Counted from the stretch's first letter, positions 44,866 to 55,783 are shown. The stretch: DNA of 64,000 nt from Doryteuthis pealeii (GCA_023376005.1 CM042138.1:98416776-98480775); one strand, 5' to 3'. The notes: generated by a model not told the origin, from the letters alone. Made by a program: numbers and translations.

Positions 44866-45570
44866 TCAGCTAGGGCTGTAGAATACACCAACGGCACCTC
44901 TGCTGAAAGGTACCCCCCACACCAATGGGGCTACATATTGGTTGTGGGTAGCGACCTGTAATGCCTGAAGATAGGATTGTGACCTGGGTACTAACTAGTC
45001 CAGTGATATGCAACACTCCACTTTGGTTATTTCTTGGGTTAGATGGGCAATCAATCGGCTGGTCATATCTCGGGGCAGGGGTCCAGTGGCTTCGGCCCTG
45101 GACTGTAGCTACAATTAACAGCATTGATCCCAGGGCTACCCCCCAGGCAATACCTGCCCCCTCGATTTAAAGGGAAGGGCTGGGTTTATTACCCTGTGCC
45201 TGAGGTGCCACCTTGAGGGGGAAGGGATCAACGCAATTTTTCACCTGCCACCCAGGAGCTTCGGTTTGTGGGTGGTCCCACGTTAATAGGGCCTTGTGCC
45301 CATCCTGTAGAAGTGGGGTACGAGGTAAATATCCAATCGGCTGGTCATATCAAGCCCTAGCACCTATATGATTGTCCTAACTGTATCCTTCAAATTACTT
45401 ATGGCAAACACCCAACCCTTTTTATCATATAGGTGCTAGAAGGTAGTGGCTGGGGGTCAGCCACCAGTTTTTATTAAAGTTAATGAAAATTATTTCTTAA
45501 ACAAATCATATATATAAAAAGCAAGATTGTCATTAAATAACCCACAAAGGTTGATAAGCCATTAAACCAA
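44866..45570 (+). mobile_element. SINE family C, interrupted by family E
   Basis: Left part to 45069, right part from 45344 to GGTTGATAAGCCATTAAAC. The insertion is flanked by an 18-bp duplication. Confidence 0.9.
45070..45343 (+). mobile_element. SINE-like retroposon family E with 18-bp duplication
   Basis: CAATCGGCTGGTCATATC lies at 45052-45069 and 45344-45361. The 274-bp GC-rich element begins TCGGGGCAGGGGTCCAG and ends GGGGTACGAGGTAAATATC. The head is not clearly tRNA-, 5S- or 7SL-like. Confidence 0.9.
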
Positions 45571-45699
45571 ATAACCTATTTTATTGAAGATCACTACATT
45601 TCAGATGATGGTTTTAAAATTCTGAATGCATTCTTATTTCTCTTGTAAAATAAACAAAATTTTGTGTACTTTTAATCTTTGTATGGTTTTCTTTTTCAG

Positions 45700-45828
45700 T
45701 CTTGTGTTGTTCATTATGATCATTGAAGCCATTGTAGTAATATGTCGTCAGCAAAACCACTTCCGTATAACCAGAGCCCTTCGACCTTTATTTCTCATGG
45801 ATTCATATTATTGCAAGGGTGTCAGAAG
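45700..45828 (+). CDS. TPCN1: TPC1 coding exon 4: helices IS3-IS4, with apparent 2-base deletion
   Basis: The acceptor is TTTTTCAG (to 45699) and the donor GTAAGC is at 45829. From about 45710 the frame reads [14 protein letters not shown] (IS3) and then [15 protein letters not shown] (the arginine-bearing IS4 voltage-sensor helix), ending CKGVRR. The exon has 129 bases, but its neighbours require 131: exon 3 ends in phase 0, whereas the conserved frame here needs two more bases. One extra TG in the short TG run at about 45703-45708 would restore S-C-V-L-F-I-M, the residue count seen in vertebrate TPC1. As given, the spliced frame breaks. An assembly error is the simplest explanation because all other exons are intact. 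Confidence 0.9.
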
Positions 45829-45909
45829 GTAAGCACACCCTTGTTTGTTTGACCCTTTATATATCAGACATGATGTCTCGGTTTTAAACAAGTCTTTATT
45901 CAATGCTTT

Positions 45910-45911
45910 AC

Positions 45912-45955
<44 letters not shown>

Positions 45956-45957
45956 TG
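45910..45957. repeat. (TA)n(CA)n microsatellite
   Basis: Compound repeat 80 bp after exon 4. Confidence 0.95.
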
Positions 45958-46139
45958 TAGGAAATTATTATTTTGGCGACTCATTTTTTAAATATATTTT
46001 TCCTCAGGGGCGAGGATATTGAATTGTATAAAAAAGTGAGGTGCTCAGCTTTAAAAATGTTTGATTACAAATATTACGGTGCGTCTAACCAAGGTGCATA
46101 TATTTTAGTGCAATAATGCATATGTGTGTTGGTGTGAGA

Positions 46140-46151
46140 GTACACACACAC

Positions 46152-46208
<57 letters not shown>

Positions 46209-46315
46209 CATGTGTGTGTGTGTGTATATGTATATATATAATATATATACTATATACATATATATATGTGTGTGTGATATATATATATATACATGTGTGT
46301 GTGTGTATATGTATA

Positions 46316-46347
<32 letters not shown>

Positions 46348-46349
46348 CA

Positions 46350-46381
<32 letters not shown>

Positions 46382-46384
46382 CCA

Positions 46385-46418
<34 letters not shown>

Positions 46419-46422
46419 CATG

Positions 46423-46476
<54 letters not shown>

Positions 46477-46538
46477 CATGTGTGTGTGTGTGTATATGTA
46501 TATTATATATATATATATATATATACATGTGTGTGTGT

Positions 46539-46575
<37 letters not shown>

Positions 46576-46675
46576 GTGTGTGTGTGTGTATATGTATATA
46601 TACATGTGTGTGTGTGTGTATATGTATATATATATATATATACATGTGTGTGTATATGTATATATTATATATACA

Positions 46676-46720
<45 letters not shown>
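46140..46720. repeat. Large (TA)n/(TG)n compound microsatellite
   Basis: Alternating blocks of TA and TG dinucleotides with periodic ATACATGTGTG junctions. All long open frames here (Y/I/C/V-only or Y/I/H/T-only) are artefacts. Confidence 0.98.
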
Positions 46721-46722
<2 letters not shown>

Positions 46723-46773
46723 AGCGCTGTTTACTGTAACTACACTATCTTAGCTATCCACTGACACACACAC

Positions 46774-47260
46774 ACACACTACTGACCAAAGATTTGGGAC
46801 CATGTTGATTTTTTCCCCCTACTAAACTTAAAAAGGAATCAAGTTTCATGTCTTTAAAGAAAGAAATTTATTTTTTCTATGTTTGCATGCAATTATGCAA
46901 CAATCTAAATCAAAATGAATATAAGATAATTATAATTTCATTTAAAACAAATTTATATTTTCTATCCACCATTAGCATTTATTACTGCAGAGCAAATTCT
47001 TGGTATCCTTTCTAGTAACTTGTAAAAGTATTTTGGTGGAAGTGATTCCCAGGCAGTGTATACATATGTAAACAATTTTTACTTATTTTTAGGCAGTTCA
47101 CTTTGAACTTTATACGGTCAGTTTCATCCCAGATGAGTTCAATGGGTGAAAGATCTGAAGACTGAGGGGGTCAAATCATGATTTACAAAATTACTTTATC
47201 TTCTTTTGATGTTAGATAATTTGATCATCGTTATTATCTGAATTTTGGATCATTATCTTG
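46774..47260 (-). mobile_element. Tc1-like transposon fragment
   Basis: The minus strand reads PPQSSDLSPIELIW (Glu region of DD34E) near 47110-47165 and KLLERIPRICSAVINANGG near 46965-47025, the usual C-terminus of Tc1 transposases. Frameshifts separate them. Confidence 0.8.
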
Positions 47261-47576
47261 TTTGAATTTTATATAAAGGTTTGCAAGTACACAATAGGTG
47301 AATCTATTTATCCAAATATACAAAATTAGCTTTTATTATGAACTTAGAGAAACAGTTTCCCTGCCTCCACAGTTCTTTGTAGACCTTACTTTTGGGATTA
47401 CCCCCGTATAATCATGTATTTGCTCTGACTATATCGTTAGCAGGGATATATTTGTATATGCAGCATTTTTATAGAATTGTTTTGTAGTGTTTGGCAATAT
47501 AGTTTCCATGTTATGAACAGCAATGTTGATAAATGTCTGTTTATTGGGGCCATTGGATCAATTACTATCGTTTTTT

Positions 47577-47868
47577 GGAGGTGCCCATGCTGTAATGGTT
47601 ATCATCATAGGAAATGGACATGCCAATCCAAGTTCAAATCTTGGACTAGGCTGTTTGCATTTCACACAGTGCTAATACTCTTGAGAAAGGTATGCACCCA
47701 GCTATGGGTAAATAGTAGTGGCACAATTGCATTCACCTTTGGACTAATGCCCTTGTGAAAGGTGTGAACTCCCTCACCCCCATCCCCACTACTATTTTTC
47801 TACAAGGAAGGCTTTGGCATTAAATAACCAACTAAGGTTGATATGCTATTAAACAAAGAAACCAAACC
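47577..47868 (+). mobile_element. SINE D/F chimera
   Basis: A family D head (GGTGCCCATGCTGTAATGG) and partial body run, at the shared block AGCTATGGGTAAATAGTA, into a family F body (TTTGGACTAATGCCCTTG) and tail GGTTGATATGCTATTAAAC. Confidence 0.75.
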
Positions 47869-47889
47869 TCTTTTAAAGTTCACAATCTG

Positions 47890-48235
47890 TTCACCTCAGA
47901 ACTCATTCTATTCAAATCATCGTCATCATCATGTCATGCTAGTACCACGGATATCCATGACAATCTCTCACCAACCATCCCTATCATTCATCATCCTCGG
48001 GAAGTCCTCTGCACAGTATCCATTATCAGCGCATAGTTGGATGGCTAGCACTGGCATGTCCATGTTCTGGCTTCTATAGGAGGACATTGCTTATGAGTTT
48101 GTCCTTACTTTCCATCAGTGTCCAGCATGTCTTGTTCGTCTCACTCGGGTGGTTAGGACAGGTGGCCATATAGCTGCTTCCTTGTGGGATGTTGTTTCCA
48201 TTATTTGTTCAAGATCAAATAATGTCCTATTATTA
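47890..48235 (-). mobile_element. LINE fragment, 3' end
   Basis: The reverse complement shows the same terminal segment as 49990-50150, including ATGTCCTCCTATAGAAGCC and GACATGCTGGACACTGATGG. Confidence 0.7.
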
Positions 48236-48574
48236 TTGTAATCTGAGTCCTTCTGCTCAATTATAATGAACTAACCATCAGTTTTTGTACTTTAGTGCAA
48301 GAGCTGCTATGAGAGGTTTAAAGTAGACAAATACTTTAAAAAATGGCAGGTCTAAGCCATGATCATATCTGAAAAAGAAAATTAGTAAAATATTAGCTAG
48401 ATGGAGCTACCATTGCTACTTGCCTAAGTTCACTAGCTCCACACGGGTAACGGTTTAAAATCTGGGAAGTATTTATGGCACAACTTGTAGTTTGCCACCT
48501 CTCTTTCTTTTTTGTTTGTAAGTATAAATTTTCAAATGTATTTGTTTACATAAATTCATTATTTCCCCTTTCAG

Positions 48575-48663
48575 ATTTGCACGCCAGATCCTGCAGTCCT
48601 TACGGCCCATTTTTGACATGTTGTTGCTTTTGTTATTCTTTATGTTAATCTTCTCCATATTAG
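48575..48663 (+). CDS. TPCN1: TPC1 coding exon 5: IS4-IS5 linker and helix IS5
   Basis: The first base completes an arginine codon split with exon 4 (phase 2). The reading is FARQILQSLRPIFDM and then a leucine-rich helix (LLLLLFFMLIFSILG). The RQI-QSL-P and ILG blocks match TPC1 domain I. The donor GTTTGT at 48664 is in phase 1. A Helitron-like element begins only about 30 bp downstream. Confidence 0.93.
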
Positions 48664-48691
48664 GTTTGTTCACATTTTATTTCTCTTATAT

Positions 48692-49456
48692 TCAATATAT
48701 AAAAGAAAGATTCTGTATGTCTGTCTGTTTTTATGTTTGTTTGTACAATAACCAAATGCACATCCTTTTATAAAGGAAAATGGGTGGAGACCAGTAAAGA
48801 CCAAAGTCCAATAAAGTCCACACCCTATTGTTTGCCAGGAGGGGGTAAAAAAAAACTTTTTAGCCCTTATTTTCCATAAGAAAAGCTAAATAAGAATATA
48901 ATAAAATCAATGGTATATTAAAAAATTGATTAAAAAAATAAAACAAATTAATAAAGGAAATAAATGGAAAAAGATACAAACAATAATAATGATAGAAACA
49001 AAAACTTCAAAACAAGACTATATAAAGAATAAGAGATGGTAAAACAAATATATAGATGAAGAAAAGCCAACACTCAAAAAGTCAAGTCCAACCGTTAAAA
49101 ATTTCTCACTTGTCAGTCCACTCAAAAAAATCAAGTCCTTGGCCAGATGAACAATAAAACACCACTCTCTCCATCCACCGCCTGGTTCATTCTGCCCCAG
49201 TGTGAGTGACTACTTCTTTTATTATGGCTCACCCAGCTGCCAGGCAAATTATGTCTTGTGCCGTTCTAGTTTTCATGCATGGCACAGGTGATTCTTTGCT
49301 GATATTTCAGGGGAATCGGCTATGCCCATTACAATAAATTAATAAAAAATATTTTTCTCTATATTTGTTTTATCATCATTTATTCTTAAATCTAAAATCT
49401 GAATAGATTTATTTTTAACTTATTAAATCCTGGGTTACATCAGGTAGCCCTGCCAG
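48692..49456 (+). mobile_element. Helitron-like element, family H1, in intron 5
   Basis: Starts near TATATAAAAGAAAGATTCTG just after exon 5. It is A-rich internally with AAAACAAATTAATAAAGG blocks shared with the copy at 52270, and ends CATCAGGTAGCCCTG-CCAG (a CTAG variant) followed by T. Confidence 0.7.
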
Positions 49457-49599
49457 TATTCAATAAAATAATTTGTTCATCAGCTACTTTTTATTCACCA
49501 AATTTTAGTTTAAAAAAATTATGGATATTAAATCATTTGTTATTGGTCATGAAAATTATCTAGTCTTAAAAATGTTTTCCACATTCATTAGCTGAGTCA

Positions 49600-50160
49600 A
49601 TTTAGAAAAAAAAAATGGATGCCATATCCTAATGGCAAGCCTCTGAAATTAATAGACCAATTCTAATACCTTGGTAGCAATATCTCATCTACTGAAAGCA
49701 ATGTCAATATATGTATAGGTAAAGCATGGACTGCTATTGGCAGGCTATTAATCATATGGAAATCTGATAAAATAAAATGTGAATACTTCCAAGCTGTAGC
49801 TGTGTCAGTGCTATTGTATGGTTGCACCACTTAGAATTTCATGAAACACCTAGAGAAAAAGTTAGATGGAACTACACAATTATACTGCATGTTGTTTTGG
49901 ACAAATCCTGAAAGCAGTTGTACAAACCATCCAAGATGAACAAGACATGTTGGAAAAGCAAGGACGGACTCATAAGTAACATTTTCCTGTGAACTCCTAT
50001 ACTTGGACATACCAATGTTGGCCAACCAGCAAAAAACTTAAATTGACCAGCTTTGTGCAGACACAGGATGCCGTCTAGAGGACCTACCAAGAGCGATGGG
50101 GATGGATGGCAAGAGAGTGTCAAAGGAATCAGTGCTGTTGGCATCCCTTGATGATAATAA
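49600..50160 (+). mobile_element. LINE fragment, RT C-terminal to 3' end
   Basis: NISSTESNVNIC, AWTAIGRLLIIWKSD and VSVLLYGCTT are readable, followed by a frameshifted 3' segment ending SVLLASLDD-like. Confidence 0.85.
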
Positions 50161-50792
50161 GAGCTTAATACAGAAAATATGACCTACTAATTAAATAATT
50201 TTTTTTCTTATTTTAATTTGTAAAGCAAGCATTTGTTTGCTTTTTTTTTTTTATATCTATCTTATTTAAACAAATTGATATTCTTACTATTTGGGTATGT
50301 CAGATTTTATGAATTTTTACTAGTAAATGGCACTTGTGTTTGGTTTGGGGTCAATTTTCTTGATTTTAATTGAACTTTTGGTAATGAATGTTACTCACCT
50401 GGCACAGGAATTAAAATCTAAGATCTGGTATTTTCTAGTTATATTTTTTGGGCTGAAGCATTAATCAATTTAAATGATTATAGATAAATCATCCAATTTG
50501 CTGGATAATAGAACACACAATGTGATGGTATTATGGATGGGAGACCAAACACAGTAGTACAGCTAAATTACCTGGATGAGTTGCAGAGCAATTGTCCAAG
50601 ATTTAAAAAGTTATAGTTGAAAGTTATAAATGTCTTTTACTTTTTACATTTTTACTTAAAAATGTCACTGAAGCAAATAATATTTTTTGATCCTGGCTGT
50701 TTGGGCCTACCTAAACTGATCCAGTTTTGGGCACTTATAGCCATGAAAGGGTTAGTGAACTTAAATAAAAATTTTTTTAATTTCTTTTACAG

Positions 50793-50827
50793 GATTTTAT
50801 TTGTTTTCAGACATCAAAGGCTACACA
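50793..50827 (+). CDS. TPCN1: TPC1 coding exon 6: micro-exon after IS5
   Basis: A 35-base exon with acceptor TTTTACAG and donor GTAAGT. With the base left over from exon 5 it reads GFYLFSDIKGYT. FYLFS is the family sequence directly after IS5. It enters in phase 1 and leaves in phase 0. Confidence 0.88.
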
Positions 50828-50867
50828 GTAAGTGAATTTTTTTTTATTATTCTTTTTTCATTATTGT

Positions 50868-50965
50868 CGGAATTTTTTTAGATTACACTTAATAATTTGT
50901 ATTATTTAGATTTTTTGGGCTGTTGTCCTCATTAGGACAACAGTCTGAAAAATCTAAATTTTACG
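50868..50965. mobile_element. Palindromic element P, terminal palindrome only
   Basis: ATTTAGATTTTTTGGGCTGT and ACAGTCTGAAAAATCTAAAT sit back to back; the interior is deleted. Confidence 0.8.
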
Positions 50966-51214
50966 CATTATTTTTTAATATAATTTTTATTCTTGGTTGT
51001 ATACCCCCCACCCCATGTATCTTCATTTTGACAGGACAAAAAGTTATGTTTGTTGTTTGAAATATAAAATTAAAGTGATCTTATGTTGGTTAATATTAAA
51101 CTAGTTATAGATTTGATTCTTATTTGACATACAACATTTAAACAGTCAATTTTTTTCTCCTTGTGGATGGATTTAAGAGAGAGGAGAGTATTTCATGTGC
51201 ATATTAGCAGGATT

Positions 51215-51415
51215 GCTATAATTAATGGCGTCGATCCCAGGGAGTCATCCCAGGCAACACCTGCCCATCAATTTAAAGGGCAGGGCTGGTTTATTGTCCA
51301 GTGCCTGATTGAGGGGGAATGCTGACGATCGCAATTTTCACCTGCCATGAACGTTAATAGGGCCTTGTGCCTAACCCGTACAAGTGGGGTACGAGGTAAA
51401 TACAATGTAGCACTT
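51215..51415 (+). mobile_element. SINE-like family E, partial
   Basis: Shares TCGATCCCAGGGAGTCATCC, GGCAGGGCTGGTTTATTG and GTGGGGTACGAGGTAAATA with the copy at 45070. Confidence 0.85.
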
Positions 51416-51689
51416 GGAATCATGGGTAGCAGCATGGTGGATGTAAAGCAAAGCAAATTAACCCAAAAGTAGGTCAACAGTGTTCTTCACAAGATGCTGG
51501 GTGGATGAACCTTTATAGGTCAACAGCCAGGATCAAATAGTTCAGTTAAGAAACTACTGCTACTCATCTCTAAGGGTGACATCTGTTGATGAGTTATCAA
51601 AACAACCATCAAAAGATAACCATGACTGAAAACCAAACCCAAAGAAAACTATAGTACTTAATATTTACTAAGTTTTACTTAGTCTGGTA

Positions 51690-52010
51690 CACAGCCCTCT
51701 GGATCTGATGGTGAGGCTCCAGTTCTGGGGATCTGGTGAGTGTATAGTACCTATCCCTTGTCATTATTCCCTGGTTCACCCTGACCCAGAGTGGTAGTAC
51801 CTGTTAGGGTCCCATCCATGGGTCAAATAAATCTGCTTAAAAATTAATCATGGTTGATAGGACAATTTTCAGAAAAACAAAAAAAACTCTTAAGAAACCA
51901 CTACACAAAAAATGTAAATATAAATGTACAATGCATGTGATTTACTAAACTTTTGGCATAAAATAACCCTAAATGGGTTGACATGCCATTAAAATCAATC
52001 AATCAATAAG
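51690..52010 (+). mobile_element. SINE family B, head missing
   Basis: Body from CTGGATCTGATGGTGAGGCT to the tail GGTTGACATGCCATTAAAAT followed by CAATCAATC. It ends 85 bp before exon 7. Confidence 0.85.
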
Positions 52011-52094
52011 AAACATTTGGTAGGGAATTTTTAAATAGTTATTTAATGGTTTTAATAGAGTTAATAATGCTTTGAAATGTTTGGTTTCTGTTTC

Positions 52095-52153
52095 AGTATT
52101 TTCATACAATCCAGGACAGTTTTGTCAGTCTCTTTGTCTTAATGACCACTGCA
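52095..52153 (+). CDS. TPCN1: TPC1 coding exon 7: pore helix of domain I
   Basis: Encodes YFHTIQDSFVSLFVLMTTA, the pore helix and first half of the domain I selectivity filter. It enters in phase 0 and leaves in phase 2, the last two bases AA forming the Asn of TTAN with exon 8. The acceptor is TTTCAG and the donor GTAAGT. Confidence 0.93.
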
Positions 52154-52524
52154 AAGTAAGTAGTTTGTCTTACAATTAATATTTTGCATTTTAAGAAAAT
52201 GTTGCTATATGCTTTTTCTAATAAATTTTTCTTGATGCTTCATCTCGCATGTTTTGTATTAATTGAATATCCTGTCTGTCTGTGTGTCTATAATGCTTCA
52301 AAAGAAAAGCTAAATAAAAATCAGGGTATAAATCAATGATATCAAAAAGTTATTGAAAAATAAAACAAATTGATAAAGAATAAAACGATAAAAAGCAAAT
52401 GAAAAACAAATAAAAGAAAAAAATGCAAACAAGAAGAATTATAAAAATAAAGAACTTAAAAACAAAAATTTATAAAGAATAAAAGATAATAAAACAAATG
52501 TATAGAAAAATAATTTTTATTAGT

Positions 52525-52561
52525 CTATCTATCTATCTATCTATCTATCTATATCTATCTA

Positions 52562-52609
<48 letters not shown>
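52525..52609. repeat. (CTAT)n and (TA)n microsatellites
   Basis: CTAT units 52525-52558 followed by a TA run. Confidence 0.95.
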
Positions 52610-52611
<2 letters not shown>

Positions 52612-52915
52612 CCAAAAGTCCAGAGAAAAAAATCTTCCTTACGACACGAGAGTTTTATTTAAAAAAACCTGTCGCAGTTTGAGAGCTCAATGTGTGCTCT
52701 TAATGTTAGAGTCACAGAGCAAATATATAAGTAAAGAAATAACAAAAGACTTAGAGATTTAGCATTATAGTCTATTTCAGGGAGCTTAGACAAATTGTCT
52801 AACTCTCCCAATTCATTTGCATCTGATGAATCGGGAGAGTTAGACAATTTGTCTAAGCTCCCTGAAATAGACTATAATGCTAAATCTCTAAGTCTTTTGT
52901 TATTTCTTTACTATT
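52610..52915 (+). mobile_element. (TA)n-bounded hammerhead element, fold-back form
   Basis: The right half (about 52822-52912) is the reverse complement of 52725-52815, making a near-perfect 90-bp palindrome. The left portion matches the reverse of 43130-43280. Confidence 0.85.
52816..52884 (+). ncRNA. Hammerhead ribozyme motif, long stem II
   Basis: CTGATGA (52823-52829), stem II GGGAG (52833) / CTCCC (52858) plus TTAGAC/GTCTAA with loop AATTT, GAAA (52864-52867), stem III AUA/UAU with loop GAC, cut predicted after AUA at 52876, and stem I GCAT (52819-52822) with ATGC (52877-52880), extended by TTT/AAA. Confidence 0.82.
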
Positions 52916-52935
52916 ATATATATATATATATATAG
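52914..52935. repeat. (TA)n microsatellite
   Basis: TA run closing the ribozyme element. Confidence 0.9.
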
Positions 52936-53166
52936 ATATATAGATATATATATAGATATGAGATTTCTTTTTAACTTTTTAAATCCTTGGCAAAGTTAGG
53001 TAGCCCTACTAGTTATTGATAAATGAATTGTTTGAATTTCTGTGTTTTTGATGGTTGAACTTTTTTGAATGTTGTGGTGATTGCAAATTTTCATCTTTTT
53101 TTCTTTTTCTTTTTTCTTTGCTTTAATTCAATCTTTGCCTCCTCCTCCATGTTCTGCCCCTGCTAG

Positions 53167-53266
53167 TTACCCTGATGTTATGATGCCAGCATATAATGAA
53201 TCTCGCTACTATGCTGCATTCTTCATCATTTACCTCAGCTTGGAACTTTTTTTCCTCATGAATCTG
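53167..53266 (+). CDS. TPCN1: TPC1 coding exon 8: filter and helix IS6
   Basis: Starts by completing the filter Asn and continues YPDVMMPAYNESRYY, then helix IS6 (FFIIYLSLELFFLMNL). PDVMMP and the ELFFLMNL end of S6 are close to known animal TPC1. The acceptor is CTGCTAG and the donor GTATGT at 53267, phase 0. Confidence 0.95.
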
Positions 53267-53382
53267 GTATGTATATATATATATATATGTATGTATTAAC
53301 AATATCTATTCACCATTAACTATTTTCTCTTTTGTAAATCTATTAAATTTTCTGTTGAAGATTCAGTTTGGTTATAAATTGT

Positions 53383-53697
53383 CATTTAGCTCAATCGGTA
53401 GAGCATCTAAGAATCACAAGGTTCCAGGTTCAATACTGGTCCCTACGAACTCATACTTTGTTTTGCTGTTTGAGATCTCATTATCTGACCATAATCTTGT
53501 GCTTGATCAACACTATGTAATCTGATCTGTGCGGTAAAGTTGGGGATAAGGGGATGATGGTAGGTGTGGCACTCCACCTCAGAAAAAACTCCAAAAAACA
53601 ATCTCCCTGGTCTAGTGCTAGTGAAAAGGGGATAGACTCTCTCGCTGTCAAGATGATACTGACAATAGGCTAAGGCTACTCCACCAACTTTACTTAC
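53383..53697 (+). mobile_element. SINE family A
   Basis: Head TTAGCTCAATCGGTAGAGCA, B-box region GGTTCAATACTGG, and a body with a 50-bp extra stretch near 53460-53515. Confidence 0.88.
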
Positions 53698-53718
53698 TTA
53701 TATGTTGATTGATGATAA

Positions 53719-54113
53719 TCCTATTAATAATGGAGATTCGCTTCCGGTTTTTGTCTGTAACAAAAATTACGTCACTGCTTACGTCACATTACCCAAAATC
53801 GTCATAACAGAATAAATACACTCAAAATTTGAACATGCAACATTAGACAGTCCTCATTGTTTTTTAAAACAAGTTTTAATAAATACATGACTGGTATTAT
53901 ATATCTATATATAGTTTGTTTTATTTTAATACATATTTAAAATTTACATTTCAAATTGTTTTATTTTCTAATCCTTTAATGAATTTGATGATTTTACTTA
54001 CTTAGGGTACAAACTCACTGACATTGAATTTTTTACTCCCACCCCTCAGGCAATATGTTTCAAAAATCTATTTTTACATCGCCCGGAGGGTGTTTTTTAA
54101 AATTTTGTACTAG
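53719..54113 (+). mobile_element. Helitron-like element, family H2, copy 2
   Basis: 5' TCCTATTAATAATGGAG preceded by A; 3' hairpin CGCCCGGAGGGTG, T run and CTAG followed by T. Confidence 0.75.
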
Positions 54114-54379
54114 TAATATTAATAATGTTATAAAATGTTTTGTTTTGTTTGTGTATTATATTTTCATTGTTTTTGTGCTGCTTGTATATTGTGTTTATTT
54201 CTTCATTGTTGGTTGGATTAGACTAATCAATTAATTCTTAGAATGTGAGTAGCTGGTATTTGTATCATCACTTAGAAGAGTGTATTTACCCAACCCCTTC
54301 GCCACCAGCAGGATATGACACAGTCAATTTTTAGTCAAGCACAGCTGGTTTGAATTTAGAGTTTTCCTTCCCCAAAAAG

Positions 54380-54677
54380 CCATGTCCTAAACTGCATCTG
54401 ATGGTGAGGCTTCAGTTCTGGAGATCTGGGGAGTGTGGAGTACCCCTTCGTTGCAATTACTTCCACTCTGAACTGGAGTGGTAATACCTGTTAGTGTCCC
54501 ATCTCTGGGTAAAATAGATCTGTTTAAAAATTATTCATATTACATAGAACTGTGTGCAAAAAAACTCTTGAGAAACAATTATACGAAAAAATAAATATGA
54601 ATGTACAATGAATGTGATTCCCTAACTGCTTGTCATAAAATAACCCTAGACAGGTTGATATGCCATTAAAATCAATC
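54380..54677 (+). mobile_element. SINE family B, head missing
   Basis: CTAAACTGCATCTGATGGTG to GGTTGATATGCCATTAAAAT. Confidence 0.85.
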
Positions 54678-54786
54678 ATATATAATTGAATTTGTTACCA
54701 AGCAAGTCATTTATTTGGAAAACCTCACTGGTTGAACTTGCAATTTGCACAAGATATTTAGATAATTGATATTTGTTTCTTCATAG

Positions 54787-54985
54787 CGTGAGGAGCGGGG
54801 AGTCCTGTGGTGTAGTGGCTAATATGCTGGACTGCGACATTGTAGTAACCAAGTTCAAACTTCAGTCATACTATTACGTTCACTTTTAGACTAATGCCCT
54901 TTAGAAATAGTACCCCTACTGTTCTTCTGCAAGGATGGCTTTGGCATTAGATAATCCATTAAGGTAGATATGCCATTGAAAGAAA
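54787..54985 (+). mobile_element. SINE family F
   Basis: Head GTCCTGTGGTGTAGTGGCTA and body to GGTAGATATGCCATTGAAA. Confidence 0.8.
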
Positions 54986-55167
54986 CAAAACTAAAGAATC
55001 ATATCATTATGTAAGAAGCTTTTCATTCAATTTACATTTTAATCTATTGTATATTTGTAAATTTTGAAATATACGAATTAATTACCTGTTTTTAATTTTT
55101 TTTTTTTATAAAGTCTACCATCTTTTTCATTCCTTGATATTTTTGCCTGTCCTCATTGTTTCTATTC

Positions 55168-55225
55168 CTATATACGAGGGTCATTCAATAAATAGGGGAA
55201 TTTTTTTTTGAAAAAAAAACAAAAT

Positions 55226-55256
<31 letters not shown>

Positions 55257-55783
55257 CAGAATTTTATTCATAAATGTAAACTCTGTACTGTTTGAAATTG
55301 GTTTATAGCAAAAATTATTTTAATCTCACAAAAATACTTTACTTATATGTTGATTGATGATAATAATAATAATAATGTTATAAATTATATATATAAATAA
55401 ATATAATGTTGCTCAGGTCTGTTATCAATTTTTTTGTGGCTGAGAAGTGCAAACCATGTGTAATTTACAGAAGAATGTGTAATATGTACAGAAAAGCATG
55501 TTTTAGTAAAAAAAAATGTTTACAAATGGATTAAACATGGGTTTGCCACTATGAATCTGAGTCTAAAAGACAGTCAATGGAGTGGAAACACTCCTACTCT
55601 CTGGTAAAGAAAAAGTTTTGAGTGCAGCAGTAAGTATATTAGGTCATGTGGACAGTCTTCTGGGACATAAAAGGACCCATCATTATTGATTTCCTTGAAA
55701 AAGGTACAACTGTAAACAGTACATCCTATTGCCAACTCCTTATGCAAAATTCACCTTACTTACTGAATGACCCTTGAAATTCT
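55168..55783 (+). mobile_element. Mariner-like transposon with inverted ends, internally deleted
   Basis: The ends CGAGGGTCATTCAATAAATA and the reverse complement of AAGGGTCATTCAGTAAGTAA are inverted. Coding remnants include VFWDIKGPIIIDFLEKGTT after frameshift, a mariner transposase segment, and an earlier NMYRKACFSKKMFTN-like helix region. A 30-bp T run lies near the left end. Confidence 0.85.

Larger units (their letters stand above)
52270..53012 (+). mobile_element. Helitron-like element, family H1, filling intron 7
   Basis: Starts TCCTGTCTGTCTGTG after A and ends AGGTAGCCCTA-CTAG before T. A (TA)n-bounded hammerhead element is nested inside. Confidence 0.75.

Noticed and set aside
46074..46764. 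Several 100-200-residue frames rich in Tyr, Ile, Cys, Val, His and Thr
   Set aside because: Artefacts of TA/TG dinucleotide repeats.
50500..50580. TGGATGGGAGACC resembling the 5S C box
   Set aside because: No other 5S landmark in order and spacing; too short to support.
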